From NCBI GenBank assembly GCA_031284195.1, contig JAITAI010000245.1, positions 1-15,850 on the forward strand: 15,850 nucleotides of DNA. Reading direction: 5' to 3'. The DNA is from Treponema sp. (GTDB taxonomy: Bacteria > Spirochaetota > Spirochaetia > Treponematales > Breznakiellaceae). The translations under genes were made by a program, and so were the position numbers. This document shows positions 1-7,967 of the stretch, one piece after another; the stretch's first letter is position 1; every line of letters begins with the position of its first letter. Under the pieces are notes generated by a model. The model worked only from the letters and a program-made list of their open reading frames with translations, ran no database searches and was not told the origin of the DNA.

Positions 1-44
1 TCGCACCAGCCAAAGGGATCTTTCTGCGGCCTAGCAAAGGCGGC

Positions 45-683
45 TTAGACCGGCTTCATGGCGCTGATCCGGCGCCACGACATCCCTATGGCAGCTCCCA
101 AGGGAATCACCGTAATACCAAAAAAAACATACCCCAACAGCGGGTCTTGACAAAAGAAAGCCCAATAGCTCGTGGTTCCCGCGAGAGGCAAGCCGATGAT
201 GCCCAGGATAGCGGCCAGGATCAGCCCTGGATTTCTCGTCATCATCAGTCCTCCCAAAAAAGGGATCCCCACTGCCAGGGCGGTTCGGAGCAGGGGCACT
301 AAGACCAGGAGAAACGGCTGGTTCTGAACGCTCCAGCTTACCGTATGGATAGCCAGATCAGGGATAAGCCAGAGGAGCGTAAAATTCGCCGCATTAACCC
401 AGGTTATTGAAATCCCGAAGCAGCATAACAACCCATAGAGCAGCAGGGGCACCAGTACAGGGACACTGACCATATCAACGAAGCCGCTCATCCACCGGGA
501 TAGGTCAAACCCGCCGGCTTCCATCAGCGGACCAAGAAAAAACAGCACCAGCCCCAGGATGCTTCCTAAAAGCAAGGCCCCGATACCCTCTAGGCCGCCA
601 TCTTGTCTCGGGGAAAGGGCAGACCAAAATAAATAAAACAGAGGCGTCCAAAGGAAACAAAACAAGCTCATCGGTTTCATCAT
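45..683 (-). CDS. Multi-pass membrane protein of unknown function
   Basis: I do not recognise this 212-residue protein. It is very hydrophobic, with about six or seven likely membrane segments (roughly residues 5-22, 34-54, 72-93, 100-112, 123-146, 152-172 and 180-201), and ends in a short basic tail (WRR) that should lie in the cytoplasm. I see no catalytic motif, metal-binding cluster or transporter signature. Its ATG overlaps the TGA of the upstream FAH-family gene by four bases, so it is probably translationally coupled and the last gene of the clpC operon. A G-rich stretch (684-688) touches the first of two tandem ATGs, so initiation could be at 683 or 680. The neighbours do not define a role. 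It may be a lineage-specific protein or a small permease component. The ORF is convincing; the function is unknown. Confidence 0.75.
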   Translation of the reverse strand: MMKPMSLFCFLWTPLFYLFWSALSPRQDGGLEGIGALLLGSILGLVLFFLGPLMEAGGFDLSRWMSGFVDMVSVPVLVPLLLYGLLCCFGISITWVNAANFTLLWLIPDLAIHTVSWSVQNQPFLLVLVPLLRTALAVGIPFLGGLMMTRNPGLILAAILGIIGLPLAGTTSYWAFFCQDPLLGYVFFGITVIPLGAAIGMSWRRISAMKPV

Positions 684-1405
684 CCCCCTTGCACTACGGG
701 ATTGCGTAATATACCGATCCCTTCAATCTCTACTTCTACTATATCTCCATCCTGTATGGGACTAATCCCCTGGGGGGTACCGGTGGCGATGATGTCCCCT
801 TCCGCTAAGGTGAAGTTCTTTGATATATAAGAAATTAAAAGCGGTATGGGAAAGATCATATCCTGGGTATTTCCCAACTGCTTCACCGCTCCATTAATCC
901 GGGAACAGATAGTCAGATGCTGAGGATCCCCTATATCCTGGTGGAGGACCAGTACCGGGCCTATGGGTCCAAAGGTATCAAAAGACTTACCCCGGAACCA
1001 TCCTGAAACATCGGCGTTCTGTACGTTCCGCTGACTCACGTCGTTGAAACAGGTATACCCCAGCACATACTCAAAGGCTTTTTCCGGGGGAATATGTTTC
1101 CCTGGTTTGGCGATGATCAATGCCAATTCTGCTTCTGGATCTGTCCGCTCTGCTTCAAAATGATAGTCCTTGATAAAACCGGGAATGATGATCGGCTCCC
1201 CCGGGCCGATAAGCACATTCGGGGTTTTAGCAAATAAAACCGGCTCATGAGGAACTGAAAAAGGCTGCTGCTTGGCGGAAATACCTTCTTTTACATGTTC
1301 CCGGTAATTAAGACCCACGGCAATGATCTTGGAAGGGGCAAGGGTAATCCTGGTATGGGTTCCCGCGATGGGTAATGTACGCATTTTTTTGTTGTTCTCT
1401 TGCAA
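680..1405 (-). CDS. Fumarylacetoacetate hydrolase (FAH) family protein
   Basis: This 241-residue protein has the FAH fold used by acylpyruvases, 2-oxo-hept-3-ene-dioate hydratase/isomerases and oxaloacetate tautomerases, cytosolic enzymes that act on 2,4-dioxo acids using a divalent metal. Visible family features are IIAVGLNYREH (27-37), the metal-ligand pair E91/E93 in PEAELALII, a third ligand D122 in GYTCFND, GWFRGKSFDTFGPIGP (135-150), and the C-terminal ATGTPQGI (207-214). The length matches single-domain members. The predicted start is a TTG at 1405 with AGGA eight bases upstream; an ATG at 1384 is an alternative but has no ribosome binding site. It starts 19 bases after clpC and overlaps the next gene, so it belongs to that operon. 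Substrate cannot be read from the sequence. Metabolite repair, such as oxaloacetate tautomerisation, is one possibility consistent with a stress operon, but this is inference. Confidence 0.9.
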   Translation of the reverse strand: MQENNKKMRTLPIAGTHTRITLAPSKIIAVGLNYREHVKEGISAKQQPFSVPHEPVLFAKTPNVLIGPGEPIIIPGFIKDYHFEAERTDPEAELALIIAKPGKHIPPEKAFEYVLGYTCFNDVSQRNVQNADVSGWFRGKSFDTFGPIGPVLVLHQDIGDPQHLTICSRINGAVKQLGNTQDMIFPIPLLISYISKNFTLAEGDIIATGTPQGISPIQDGDIVEVEIEGIGILRNPVVQGG

Positions 1406-1424
1406 TTTCTTTTTCCTATGGTCC

Positions 1425-3995
1425 TTACGGAACCGATTGAACCGTCAAGGTTGGTACTATCCGGCTGTTCTGTACCGAGGATACCGCATGTCTGAGGGAT
1501 ATGGTACCTTTACGGCCGTCGGCAATAAGCACCATTCCCGGAATCCCCGCTTCCAATATAAAGAAGGAAAGAGGATCCTCCAGTTCTTTCTGGATGGCTC
1601 GCCGTAATGGCCGGACCCCGTATTTCGGATCCCAGCCCTTTTCCAGGAGGATCCGCCGGGCAGCAGGCATAATTTTAAGTCTATAGCCCTGTTCCGCCAA
1701 GCGCCGGGTAAGCTCTTCAAGCTGTATATCCAATATGGCTTCTACCTGCTTCATATCCAAGGGATGGAATACCACCACATCATCCAGACGATTGATGAAT
1801 TCCGGGTTGAAAAGACGGCGCAGCTCTGCCAAGGCAAAGGAACTTATCTCTTTGTGGTCCATGATCCCGGTCCCCATGCCAAAGCCGAGCTGGGAATCCC
1901 GGGAAATCTCCCGTATTCCGGCGTTACTGGTCATAATGATCACCGTGTTGCGAAAACTAACCGTATGACCCAAGGTATCCTTGAGCTCCCCTTCCTCAAG
2001 GACCTGCAGCAAGAGGTTACATACATCCCGATGGGCCTTTTCAATCTCGTCAAAGAGTATCACCCGGTAGGGGTTCCTGCGGATTCGTTCAGTTAAAAAT
2101 CCCCCTTCCTCGTATCCTACATACCCCGGCGGAGCGCCCACGAGCCGGGAAGTGTTATGTTTTTCCATATAATCGGACATATCAATCCTGACCAGAGACT
2201 CTTCGGTACCGAACAGGTACGCTGCAAGACGCTTGGCTAACAGGGTTTTTCCAACCCCGGTAGGACCCAAGAATATGAAGGAACCCAAGGGACGGGCTGG
2301 CGAAGCGATCCCGGCTCGGGACCTCCTGATAGCCTGGGCAATCCGCTGCACTGCATCGTCCTGGCCAATGACCTGCTGGTGCAATTTCGCCTCAATCGTG
2401 AGCAGCCGCTTTGATTCCTGTTCCTCTAGATGCATCAAGGGGATCCCGGTAATTTCAGACACCACCCGGCGAATATCCCCTTCTTCGACAAGGGGGACTT
2501 GGTTATCCGCAACTCGTTCCCAGGCACGACGTACTGATTCAAGCTGGGTCCGAAGGTTCCGCACCTTATCCCGTACTTGAGCGGCCCGCTCATAATCCTG
2601 AGCAGAAACCATGGCGCTTTTTTCAGCGATCAACTGAAACAGTTCAGCCTCAATGCCGGTAATTTCCGGGGGCTGTACTTTGAATTCCAGCCGCTTCATA
2701 GCCCCGGCTTCATCAAGGATATCAATGGCCTTATCAGGCATGTACCGGTCGGTAATGTACCGTTGGGCAAGTTTTGCCGCAACATGAACCGCCTCTTGCG
2801 TGTACTGTACCCGATGGTGCTCCTCATAGTACTTTTGTATCCCTTTGAGGATTTCCAAGGTTTCCTCAAAACTCGGTTCATCTACCGTGATAATTTGAAA
2901 ACGCCGCTCCAAAGCGGGATCTTTCTCAAAATACTTGCGGTATTCTGTCAAGGTAGTCGCCCCGATACAATGAAGCTCTCCCCGGGAAAGACCGGGTTTA
3001 ATCATATTGGAAGCATCTATGGTCCCTTCCGCGCCTCCTGCCCCAATAATAGTGTGGATTTCATCAATAAACAGAATTATATTCCCGGTCTGGGATATTT
3101 CTTTCATGATTTTCTTGAACCGCTCTTCAAATTCCCCCCGGTATTTAGTGCCGGCCACCACAGAACCCAGATCCAGCGAAAGAATCCGCCGGTCTGCCAG
3201 GGTTTCAGGGGCATCTTCGCGGACTAAAAGCTGGGCCAGACCTTCCACAATCGCGGTCTTTCCCACCCCAGGCTCCCCCAGGAGGATCGGATTATTCTTG
3301 GTTCGCCGGACCAGGATACGGATCGCCCGGTCAATCTCTTTCTGCCTTCCCACCACTGGATCCAACTTACCCGCTCGTGCAAGGGCGGTGAGGTCCCGGG
3401 AATAACTGTCCAAGATAGGAGTAAGGGAAGGATAAGTGGCGGGTTTTATCCTGAGAATGGAGGGCATCCCGTCCCTGACCTCATCAGAAGGGGAGTACCG
3501 GGGTCTGTTTCCCCCTGCCTCTTCATACGGTTCTGCTTCCGCATGGGCAGCACGGTTAAAAGTGGTCTGCACCACCACCCGGAACATATCCGGATCCACT
3601 GCCCGCTCATCCAGATATACCTGGATAATAGAATTCTGCTCCCGCATGGCTGCCAACAAGAGATGTTGCGTACCGATATGCACGTTTCCCATGGACCGAG
3701 CCTCATCCCCGGCCATATCCAGCATGGTTTGGGTCCGTTCTGACAGCGGAACATCCCCATAAATCGTGGTACCCACCATACGGGGTATTCCCTTCTCAAG
3801 GGTACGCCTGAATTCAAGCAAATCTATCCTGAGAAATATCAGGGCCTTGGAAGCAGTTCCTGATCCGTCTTTAAGCAGCGCTATGATAATATGTTCAGGC
3901 ATGAGCTGATCTGAATTGAAACGACGCCCCTCTTCTTGGGCGTGGTTAGATACTATGCGATGTGCTCGCCTGGTTAAGTCGAAACCTTTAAACAC
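1425..3995 (-). CDS. clpC: ATP-dependent Clp protease ATP-binding subunit ClpC
   Basis: An 856-residue Hsp100/AAA+ unfoldase that threads proteins into ClpP for degradation in the cytoplasm. Domains in order: double Clp-N repeat (about 1-145); first AAA+ module with Walker A GEPGVGKT (240-247) and Walker B ILFIDE (307-312); a UVR-type middle region (about 463-490); second AAA+ module with GPTGVGKT (577-584) and VILFDE (645-650); the LGF tripeptide (703-705), expected to dock into ClpP; and the D2-small domain with YGVRPLRR (792-799). A short middle segment with a UVR motif, rather than a long coiled coil, together with the LGF loop separates ClpC from ClpB. The start is GTG at 3995; an in-frame stop lies shortly upstream, and only a run of five G precedes it as a ribosome binding site. 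No ctsR, mcsA or mcsB lies beside it and no CtsR-type heptad repeat is seen. It heads an operon with the FAH-family and membrane genes. Confidence 0.97.
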   Translation of the reverse strand: MFKGFDLTRRAHRIVSNHAQEEGRRFNSDQLMPEHIIIALLKDGSGTASKALIFLRIDLLEFRRTLEKGIPRMVGTTIYGDVPLSERTQTMLDMAGDEARSMGNVHIGTQHLLLAAMREQNSIIQVYLDERAVDPDMFRVVVQTTFNRAAHAEAEPYEEAGGNRPRYSPSDEVRDGMPSILRIKPATYPSLTPILDSYSRDLTALARAGKLDPVVGRQKEIDRAIRILVRRTKNNPILLGEPGVGKTAIVEGLAQLLVREDAPETLADRRILSLDLGSVVAGTKYRGEFEERFKKIMKEISQTGNIILFIDEIHTIIGAGGAEGTIDASNMIKPGLSRGELHCIGATTLTEYRKYFEKDPALERRFQIITVDEPSFEETLEILKGIQKYYEEHHRVQYTQEAVHVAAKLAQRYITDRYMPDKAIDILDEAGAMKRLEFKVQPPEITGIEAELFQLIAEKSAMVSAQDYERAAQVRDKVRNLRTQLESVRRAWERVADNQVPLVEEGDIRRVVSEITGIPLMHLEEQESKRLLTIEAKLHQQVIGQDDAVQRIAQAIRRSRAGIASPARPLGSFIFLGPTGVGKTLLAKRLAAYLFGTEESLVRIDMSDYMEKHNTSRLVGAPPGYVGYEEGGFLTERIRRNPYRVILFDEIEKAHRDVCNLLLQVLEEGELKDTLGHTVSFRNTVIIMTSNAGIREISRDSQLGFGMGTGIMDHKEISSFALAELRRLFNPEFINRLDDVVVFHPLDMKQVEAILDIQLEELTRRLAEQGYRLKIMPAARRILLEKGWDPKYGVRPLRRAIQKELEDPLSFFILEAGIPGMVLIADGRKGTISLRHAVSSVQNSRIVPTLTVQSVP

Positions 3996-4083
3996 AAAAG
4001 CCCCCGATCCTGGAGAAGTCTTTTACCTCGGAGGGTGTGGGGTTTTGCCTTTTTTCTGTATTTTCATACAAATAGGGCCGCCG

Positions 4084-4185
4084 TTACCAACTCCCCAAGG
4101 ACCGAAACCCGGGCTTGTATGGATGTTTACGAAAAGAACTCACCTCCCCAGGGTCCTCACCTTCTTCCGTTATTCTCTTAACCAT
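4084..4185 (-). CDS. Possible 33-residue leader ORF upstream of clpC
   Basis: An ATG at 4185 is preceded by AGGGGA at 4199-4194, a usable ribosome binding site at about eight bases. It opens a 33-codon frame ending in TAA, followed about 90 bases later by the GTG of clpC. The predicted peptide is charged and hydrophilic, with no recognisable domain or membrane segment. A translated leader could couple or attenuate clpC expression, but a frame of this length can also arise by chance. Confidence 0.15.
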   Translation of the reverse strand: MVKRITEEGEDPGEVSSFRKHPYKPGFRSLGSW

Positions 4186-4364
4186 ATCACAATCCCCTAA
4201 GGGTCTGCAACCGGATAGGATCGAGAAAAGCTAAAATACCTCTTGACTTCATAACAACGTCGTATGAGGGGTTATTGGAAAATTGAGTTTAAAACACTAC
4301 CTTTTTTATTGTTTTTGTTTTACTGTTGTTAATGAGTGATTTTTTCAAAATAGCCGAGTGCTTC

Positions 4365-4400
4365 GACAGAGCATTGCATCATGTCTTGACAGAGCATTGC
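4365..4400 (+). repeat. 13-base direct repeat overlapping the MATE -35 box
   Basis: The sequence GACAGAGCATTGC occurs at 4365-4377 and again, identical, at 4388-4400, a centre-to-centre distance of 23 bases or about two helical turns. The second copy overlaps the TTGACA box at 4386-4391. Bases outside the 13-mer diverge. The placement suggests a repressor or activator site for the MATE gene, but no regulator gene lies next to it. Confidence 0.6.
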
Positions 4401-4413
4401 GTCCTTTTAAAAA
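4386..4413 (+). promoter_or_regulatory. Probable sigma-70 promoter for the MATE gene
   Basis: A perfect -35 hexamer TTGACA (4386-4391) is followed 16 bases later by TAAAAA (4408-4413), which matches four of six -10 positions within an A-rich stretch. The predicted start near 4420 leaves a leader of about 55 bases before the GTG at 4476. The -35 box lies in the second copy of the 13-base repeat. Confidence 0.5.
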
Positions 4414-4475
4414 ATCTCTAATGAAAGAGGCAGTTTTACCTTACCCCAGGGGATCAGCGTAAAAGGAGGGTGCTG

Positions 4476-5810
4476 GTGGCAGATACATTTAAACGGATGA
4501 CTACGGAGCCGATACCGAAACTGATTTGCCGCATGGCCCTTCCAACCATCACCATTATGATGGTGTCTGCCCTGTATAATATGGCAGACACCTATTTTGT
4601 AGGTTCCTTGGGTACTCGTGCTACTGCTGCGGTAGGGATAAGTTTTTCCCTGATGGCGATCATCCAGGCCGTGGGATTTTTCTTTGGACACGGAGCCGGG
4701 AATTCTATTTCCCGGGCCTTGGGCGCGCAAAACCCCCAGGATGCTGAGAAAATGGCTGCCACAGGTTTTTTTACCGCTTTCAGCATCGGCCTCGTGATTG
4801 CCATAACCGGCAGGGTATTTTTATCACCGTTTGCCCGTTTATTGGGTGCCACCGATACTATCTTACCCTATGCCCGGGACTACCTGAGTTGTATCTTCCT
4901 GGCCGCTCCCTTCATGGTCAGTTCCCTTATGCTCAATAACCTCCTCCGCTTTCAAGGGAGGGCCCTGCTCGGTATGATCGGTATGACCTGCGGCGCAATA
5001 GTAAACATCGCCTTGGATTCTTTGTTCATCTTCGTATTGCATCTGGGCGTAAAAGGAGCGTCTTTGGCCACGATGATAAGCCAAATCCTCAGTTGCATCG
5101 TGCTTTTTATAATCTGCAATACCGGTCAAGATAGGGTGCCCGTTCTGTTGCGGAATTGTGAGTTGACCTTGGGGAAGTACAAGGAAATAGTACGAGGGGG
5201 TATTCCTTCTCTCTTACGGCAAACTTTATTGAGCCTTTCGACGATTCTCCTTAATCAGGCTGCAGGACCCTATGGGGATGAGGTTATTGCGGCTATTTCC
5301 ATTGTGTACCGGGTTTTCCTCATGGCAAGTTCCGCTCTGCTAGGTTTTGGTCAAGGGTTTCAGCCGGTCTGTGGGTTTAACTACGGAGCCAAACAGTACG
5401 GCCGGGTAAAAAGCGCCTTTTGGTTTTGTGTTCGTCTCTCCACAGTGGTACTCACGATTCTAGGCATCTTCTGTTTTATAGGAGCGCCCCATATTATAGG
5501 CCTTTTTCGCAAAGATGATCCTGAAGTCATACGTATAGGCGCCCGGGCACTCAGGATCCAGTGTTTTACCTTTCCCCTAGCAGGCTGGATAGTGATTAAT
5601 AACATGATGCTCCAGACCATGGGTAAGGCGATCCCTGCCAGTGTGTTAGCCTTTGCCCGGCAAGGACTGTTTCTGATTCCCCTGATCTTTACCTTGGTGC
5701 CCATCCTAGGGGTTTGGGGAATACAGCTTTGTATTCCTATTGCGGATCTATGTACCTTTATGGTAGCCCTTCCTTTGGGAATAGCCGTTCTACATAAGGA
5801 CTTAGGGTAG
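4476..5810 (+). CDS. MATE family efflux transporter
   Basis: A 444-residue inner-membrane exporter of the multidrug and toxic compound extrusion family, which uses a Na+ or H+ gradient to expel cationic drugs or metabolites. It shows the family's two-bundle layout of about twelve membrane helices. The N-terminal helix carries ALYNMADTYFVGSLGT, typical of the MepA/DinF-like branch, and RFQGRALLGMIGMTCGAIVN marks the mid-protein region. The second bundle has the matching GFGQGFQPVCGFNYGAK. I place the start at GTG 4476 because AGGAGG at 4464-4469 lies six bases upstream; an in-frame GTG at 4470 touches that site and is too close. The TatD gene follows after 70 bases and may be co-transcribed. 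The direct repeat upstream suggests regulation. Substrate is unknown. Confidence 0.95.
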   Translation: MADTFKRMTTEPIPKLICRMALPTITIMMVSALYNMADTYFVGSLGTRATAAVGISFSLMAIIQAVGFFFGHGAGNSISRALGAQNPQDAEKMAATGFFTAFSIGLVIAITGRVFLSPFARLLGATDTILPYARDYLSCIFLAAPFMVSSLMLNNLLRFQGRALLGMIGMTCGAIVNIALDSLFIFVLHLGVKGASLATMISQILSCIVLFIICNTGQDRVPVLLRNCELTLGKYKEIVRGGIPSLLRQTLLSLSTILLNQAAGPYGDEVIAAISIVYRVFLMASSALLGFGQGFQPVCGFNYGAKQYGRVKSAFWFCVRLSTVVLTILGIFCFIGAPHIIGLFRKDDPEVIRIGARALRIQCFTFPLAGWIVINNMMLQTMGKAIPASVLAFARQGLFLIPLIFTLVPILGVWGIQLCIPIADLCTFMVALPLGIAVLHKDLG

Positions 5811-5880
5811 TTTCTGCTATGCTGAACCGAAAAAAACCGTTGATACCTGCTCCCATGCAGCCCCATTCCAAGGAGGGTCC

Positions 5881-6699
5881 ATGGCTACGGATGCGCATGG
5901 TCACCTGTCGGATCTCCTGAAACAAGCTCCCCTGGCGGAACAGGAACGGCGGCGACTGGGGCTTGCCTGCGCGACCAGCGCCTGGAACCCCGAAGATTTT
6001 ACCTGCCATGAGGAACTTGCCCGGAATGCCCAGCAGGATAAGGCGCCTCGGATATTCCTTTGTTTTGCCCTCCACCCCCAGCTTCCTGCTGTAGCCGCAG
6101 TGCAGAACCGTTTAGCAATTCCAGGGTTTTCTTCCCTCCTCACCTTCATGGAAACCCTGGCCGTTGAAGATCGGCTCCAGGGGATTGGGGAAACCGGATT
6201 TGACCTGTACAACCCTGCCTTCCGGCATACCGAGGCCATCCAGGATGAACTCTTTAAGGCACATCTGGACCTGGCCCTTACCCGGCAGCTTCCCCTGGTA
6301 CTCCATGTACGAAAGGCCATGCATAAAGTATTTGCCTACAAGCAGACCTTGAAACGGCTGCCTGGGGTGATCTTTCATGCCTATTCCGGTACTTTGGGGG
6401 AAGGGGAAGCCCTCTTGAGGCAGGGGATCAATGCGTATTTTTCCTTTGGAACTTCCCTCGTAAAGGGTCGCAAGGAAACCATACGTTCCTGTGCAGGGCT
6501 CCCTTTGAATCGAGTGCTTCTGGAAACCGATACTCCCTATCAGCCGCTCCGGGGATTTGCTTTTTCCAGTTGGCAGGATCTTCCCGTAGTACTCCAGGCA
6601 GTTTCCCGGCTTCGGAGCGATTGGGGACATGCCGGTGAAGATAGGCTGGAATCTCTCATAGACGCGAATTTTTACCGGGCTTACGGAAGTCCGGGATAA
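5881..6699 (+). CDS. TatD family metal-dependent hydrolase
   Basis: A 272-residue TIM-barrel hydrolase of the TatD family, cytosolic enzymes that include metal-dependent DNases and 3'-5' exonucleases, and some members acting on other substrates. Expected ligands are in place: DAHGHL with H6 and H8, GETGFD with E104, LHVRKA with H142, FHAYSG with H166, and LLETDTPY with D217. Length is normal. The ATG at 5881 has AAGGAGG (5870-5876) four bases upstream, and the His-x-His motif falls at residue 6, as is usual. The N-terminal half is more divergent than the core, so a substrate other than DNA is possible. It lies 70 bases after the MATE gene on the same strand, and no terminator is seen between them. 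Confidence 0.92.
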   Translation: MATDAHGHLSDLLKQAPLAEQERRRLGLACATSAWNPEDFTCHEELARNAQQDKAPRIFLCFALHPQLPAVAAVQNRLAIPGFSSLLTFMETLAVEDRLQGIGETGFDLYNPAFRHTEAIQDELFKAHLDLALTRQLPLVLHVRKAMHKVFAYKQTLKRLPGVIFHAYSGTLGEGEALLRQGINAYFSFGTSLVKGRKETIRSCAGLPLNRVLLETDTPYQPLRGFAFSSWQDLPVVLQAVSRLRSDWGHAGEDRLESLIDANFYRAYGSPG

Positions 6700-6772
6700 A
6701 CCCATAGAAAGGTTTGAATGGTGGAAGTAACGGGTCGTCCTGCAAAACGAAGGGTTTATTCCTTGGAGCAGT

Positions 6773-6937
6773 ATGTGTTGTTGGTTTTATCAGGCTGAAG
6801 AGCCCCTACTCAAGGGGCTGTTCCTGCGGAAGGAGCTGGACTTTTGCTTGCGGTTCATTGTATACCTCTATGGAGGGTTGAGATGCCCCCAAACCCCAGG
6901 AAGTTTTCTGTGGGTTTATCCTGTCGAGAGAACATAG
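6773..6937 (+). CDS. Possible 54-residue small protein or gene remnant
   Basis: An ATG at 6773 follows GGAG by five bases and opens a 54-codon frame ending in TAG at 6935-6937. The peptide has a charged middle (EEPLLKGLFLRKELD) followed by a hydrophobic patch (FIVYLYGGL). Third codon positions are rich in G and C, as in genuine genes of this window. A separate frame just upstream (ATG 6718) stops at 6798 within the start of this one, which would fit a single frameshifted ancestor. I recognise no family. Weak evidence. Confidence 0.2.
   Translation: MCCWFYQAEEPLLKGLFLRKELDFCLRFIVYLYGGLRCPQTPGSFLWVYPVERT
6801..6819. other. GC-rich hairpin
   Basis: AGCCCCT (6801-6807) and AGGGGCT (6813-6819) form a perfect seven-pair stem around a five-base loop. 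No T-run follows, so it is not a canonical intrinsic terminator, although it could stabilise the 3' end of the upstream message. It lies inside the possible 54-residue ORF. Confidence 0.4.
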
Positions 6938-7007
6938 GGGCTTCCATAACTTCCTTAGATATGGTATGGTTAAAATACATCGATTGATACCCTGTCCTGG
7001 GCTCTAT

Positions 7008-7081
7008 GCGACACTAGCTCACCTGGATAGAGCAGCTGCCTTCTAAGCAGCAGGTAGGGGGTTCGAGTCCCTCGTGTCGCG
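7008..7081 (+). tRNA. tRNA-Arg (anticodon UCU)
   Basis: A 74-base cloverleaf can be folded by eye. The acceptor arm GCGACAC pairs perfectly with GTGTCGC (7074-7080), with discriminator G at 7081. The D stem is GCTC/GAGC. The anticodon stem is GCTGC/GCAGC around the loop CTTCTAA, giving TCT, which reads the arginine codons AGA and AGG. The T arm has the TTCGAGT loop with one G-T pair in the stem. No CCA is encoded; the next bases are AAG. It stands alone on the plus strand between the TatD-family and FKBP genes. Confidence 0.95.
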
Positions 7082-7229
7082 AAGGGAGTTCCTTATGGAA
7101 AAAACAGGGAAACATGGATGGAAGCAGGTAGGATGGAGTGAGGGGAAGCAGGGGATCCTCTGCAGAAAGTGTTGGACTTCGTATAGAAGCCTCTCCCCCA
7201 TACCATTATACTCATTAAAGGAAAGCAGC

Positions 7230-7967
7230 ATGGTGAAAAAAATTGTCAGTATTTCGTTGTTAATAGGTGTTCTGTTGGTGGGGGCCTATGCAGAGGGAGT
7301 ACCTGAAGCGCCGAGTCAGGTAGCAGAAGATGTGGATACCAGTTATGCCTTTGGGATGGTTATTGGTTCGGACTTCAAACAAACGGGCTTAACCTTCAAT
7401 TATAACGCCTTTGTCCGAGGGCTTAAAGAAAGTCTGGAAGATAAAGAGACCCGGTTTAGCATGGACGATGCGGTGCTCAAGGTGCAAACCGCTTTTATGG
7501 CAGCTATGGCAAAGCGGGCTGAAGAAAACCGGCAAAAGGAACAGGTCTTTCTGGAAGAAAACAGTAAGAAACCAGGGGTAACCATCACTCCCAGCGGACT
7601 CCAGTATGAGGTTATCATCGAGGGAAGCGGTCAAAAGCCTGGGGGAAGCGATATGGTGCGGGTGAATTATAAGGGCACTTTGACAGATGGCACGGTCTTC
7701 GATAGCTCCTATTCCCGAGGGGAGCCTGCGGAATTCCCCTTGGATGCGGTGATTCCCGGCTGGACCGAAGGGATCCAACTGATGAATGAAGGCGGGTTCT
7801 ACCGCTTGTATGTACCCTCGAAATTAGCCTATGGTGAACAAGGGGCGGGTTCGGTAATTCCTCCCTATTCAACGCTGATCTTCGATGTAGAACTCCTCTC
7901 GATTCTCGAAGAGCCTGAAGCAGGGCTTGAGGAAACCGGTGAGGAAGATACCGATAGCGTGGAATAA
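7230..7967 (+). CDS. Secreted FKBP-type peptidyl-prolyl isomerase (Mip/FkpA-like)
   Basis: A 245-residue periplasmic folding catalyst that interconverts cis and trans prolyl bonds. Residues 1-21 form a signal peptide with probable cleavage after AYA; no lipobox cysteine is present. Residues about 35-105 form the helical FKBP_N dimerisation region, and about 115-225 the FKBP domain. The pocket residues are present: Y147, F157/D158, I175, W178, Y201 and F218. The C-terminus is an acidic tail rich in Glu and Asp. I chose ATG 7230 because it places the signal peptide at the N-terminus. The same frame stays open upstream to the tRNA, and an ATG at 7095 has a fair ribosome binding site, but that would bury the signal peptide. 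It lies 148 bases after the tRNA. A likely chaperone for exported proteins. Confidence 0.93.
   Translation: MVKKIVSISLLIGVLLVGAYAEGVPEAPSQVAEDVDTSYAFGMVIGSDFKQTGLTFNYNAFVRGLKESLEDKETRFSMDDAVLKVQTAFMAAMAKRAEENRQKEQVFLEENSKKPGVTITPSGLQYEVIIEGSGQKPGGSDMVRVNYKGTLTDGTVFDSSYSRGEPAEFPLDAVIPGWTEGIQLMNEGGFYRLYVPSKLAYGEQGAGSVIPPYSTLIFDVELLSILEEPEAGLEETGEEDTDSVE

Larger units (their letters stand above)
3996..4475. other. Divergent intergenic region between clpC and the MATE gene
   Basis: A 480-base gap that should hold both promoters. The MATE side has a TTGACA box and a 13-base direct repeat, listed separately. On the clpC side I find no convincing sigma-70 promoter, CIRCE element or CtsR box. The half nearest the MATE gene (about 4225-4420) is clearly AT-rich. 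A possible 33-codon ORF on the minus strand (4185-4084) has AGGGGA upstream of its ATG and ends about 90 bases before clpC; it could be a leader peptide or chance. Confidence 0.6.
6700..7007. other. Intergenic region between the TatD-family gene and tRNA-Arg
   Basis: About 308 bases without a convincing gene. It contains a hairpin at 6801-6819 and two short overlapping frames. One (6718-6798) encodes 26 residues behind AAAGG. The other (6773-6937) encodes 54 residues behind GGAG; its codons favour G or C in third position like those of neighbouring genes. They could be a frameshifted remnant, a small gene or chance. Confidence 0.5.

Noticed and set aside
1..44. Possible terminator of the clpC operon at the window edge
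   Set aside because: Only a three-base GCC/GGC stem is visible and no T-run follows on the minus strand; the region is cut by the window start.
2577..3227. Plus-strand frame of 216 codons opposite clpC
   Set aside because: It is antisense to the conserved AAA+ core of ClpC, has no recognisable domain, and is explained by the codon pattern of the real gene. The same applies to the other long frames opposite clpC.
4243..4271. TTGACT at 4243-4248 as a promoter for the MATE gene
   Set aside because: The -10 position is G-rich, and a better candidate lies closer to the gene.
5381..5866. Minus-strand frame of 161 codons opposite the end of the MATE gene
   Set aside because: It lies over a well-conserved transporter gene and its translation is basic and low in structure, typical of an antisense shadow.
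6801..6819. The seven-pair GC hairpin as terminator of the TatD-family gene
   Set aside because: It is followed by mixed sequence without a T-run.
7074..7229. N-terminal extension of the FKBP protein reaching back into the tRNA gene
   Set aside because: It would overlap the tRNA and bury an excellent signal peptide; even the later ATG at 7095 adds 45 residues with no family similarity.
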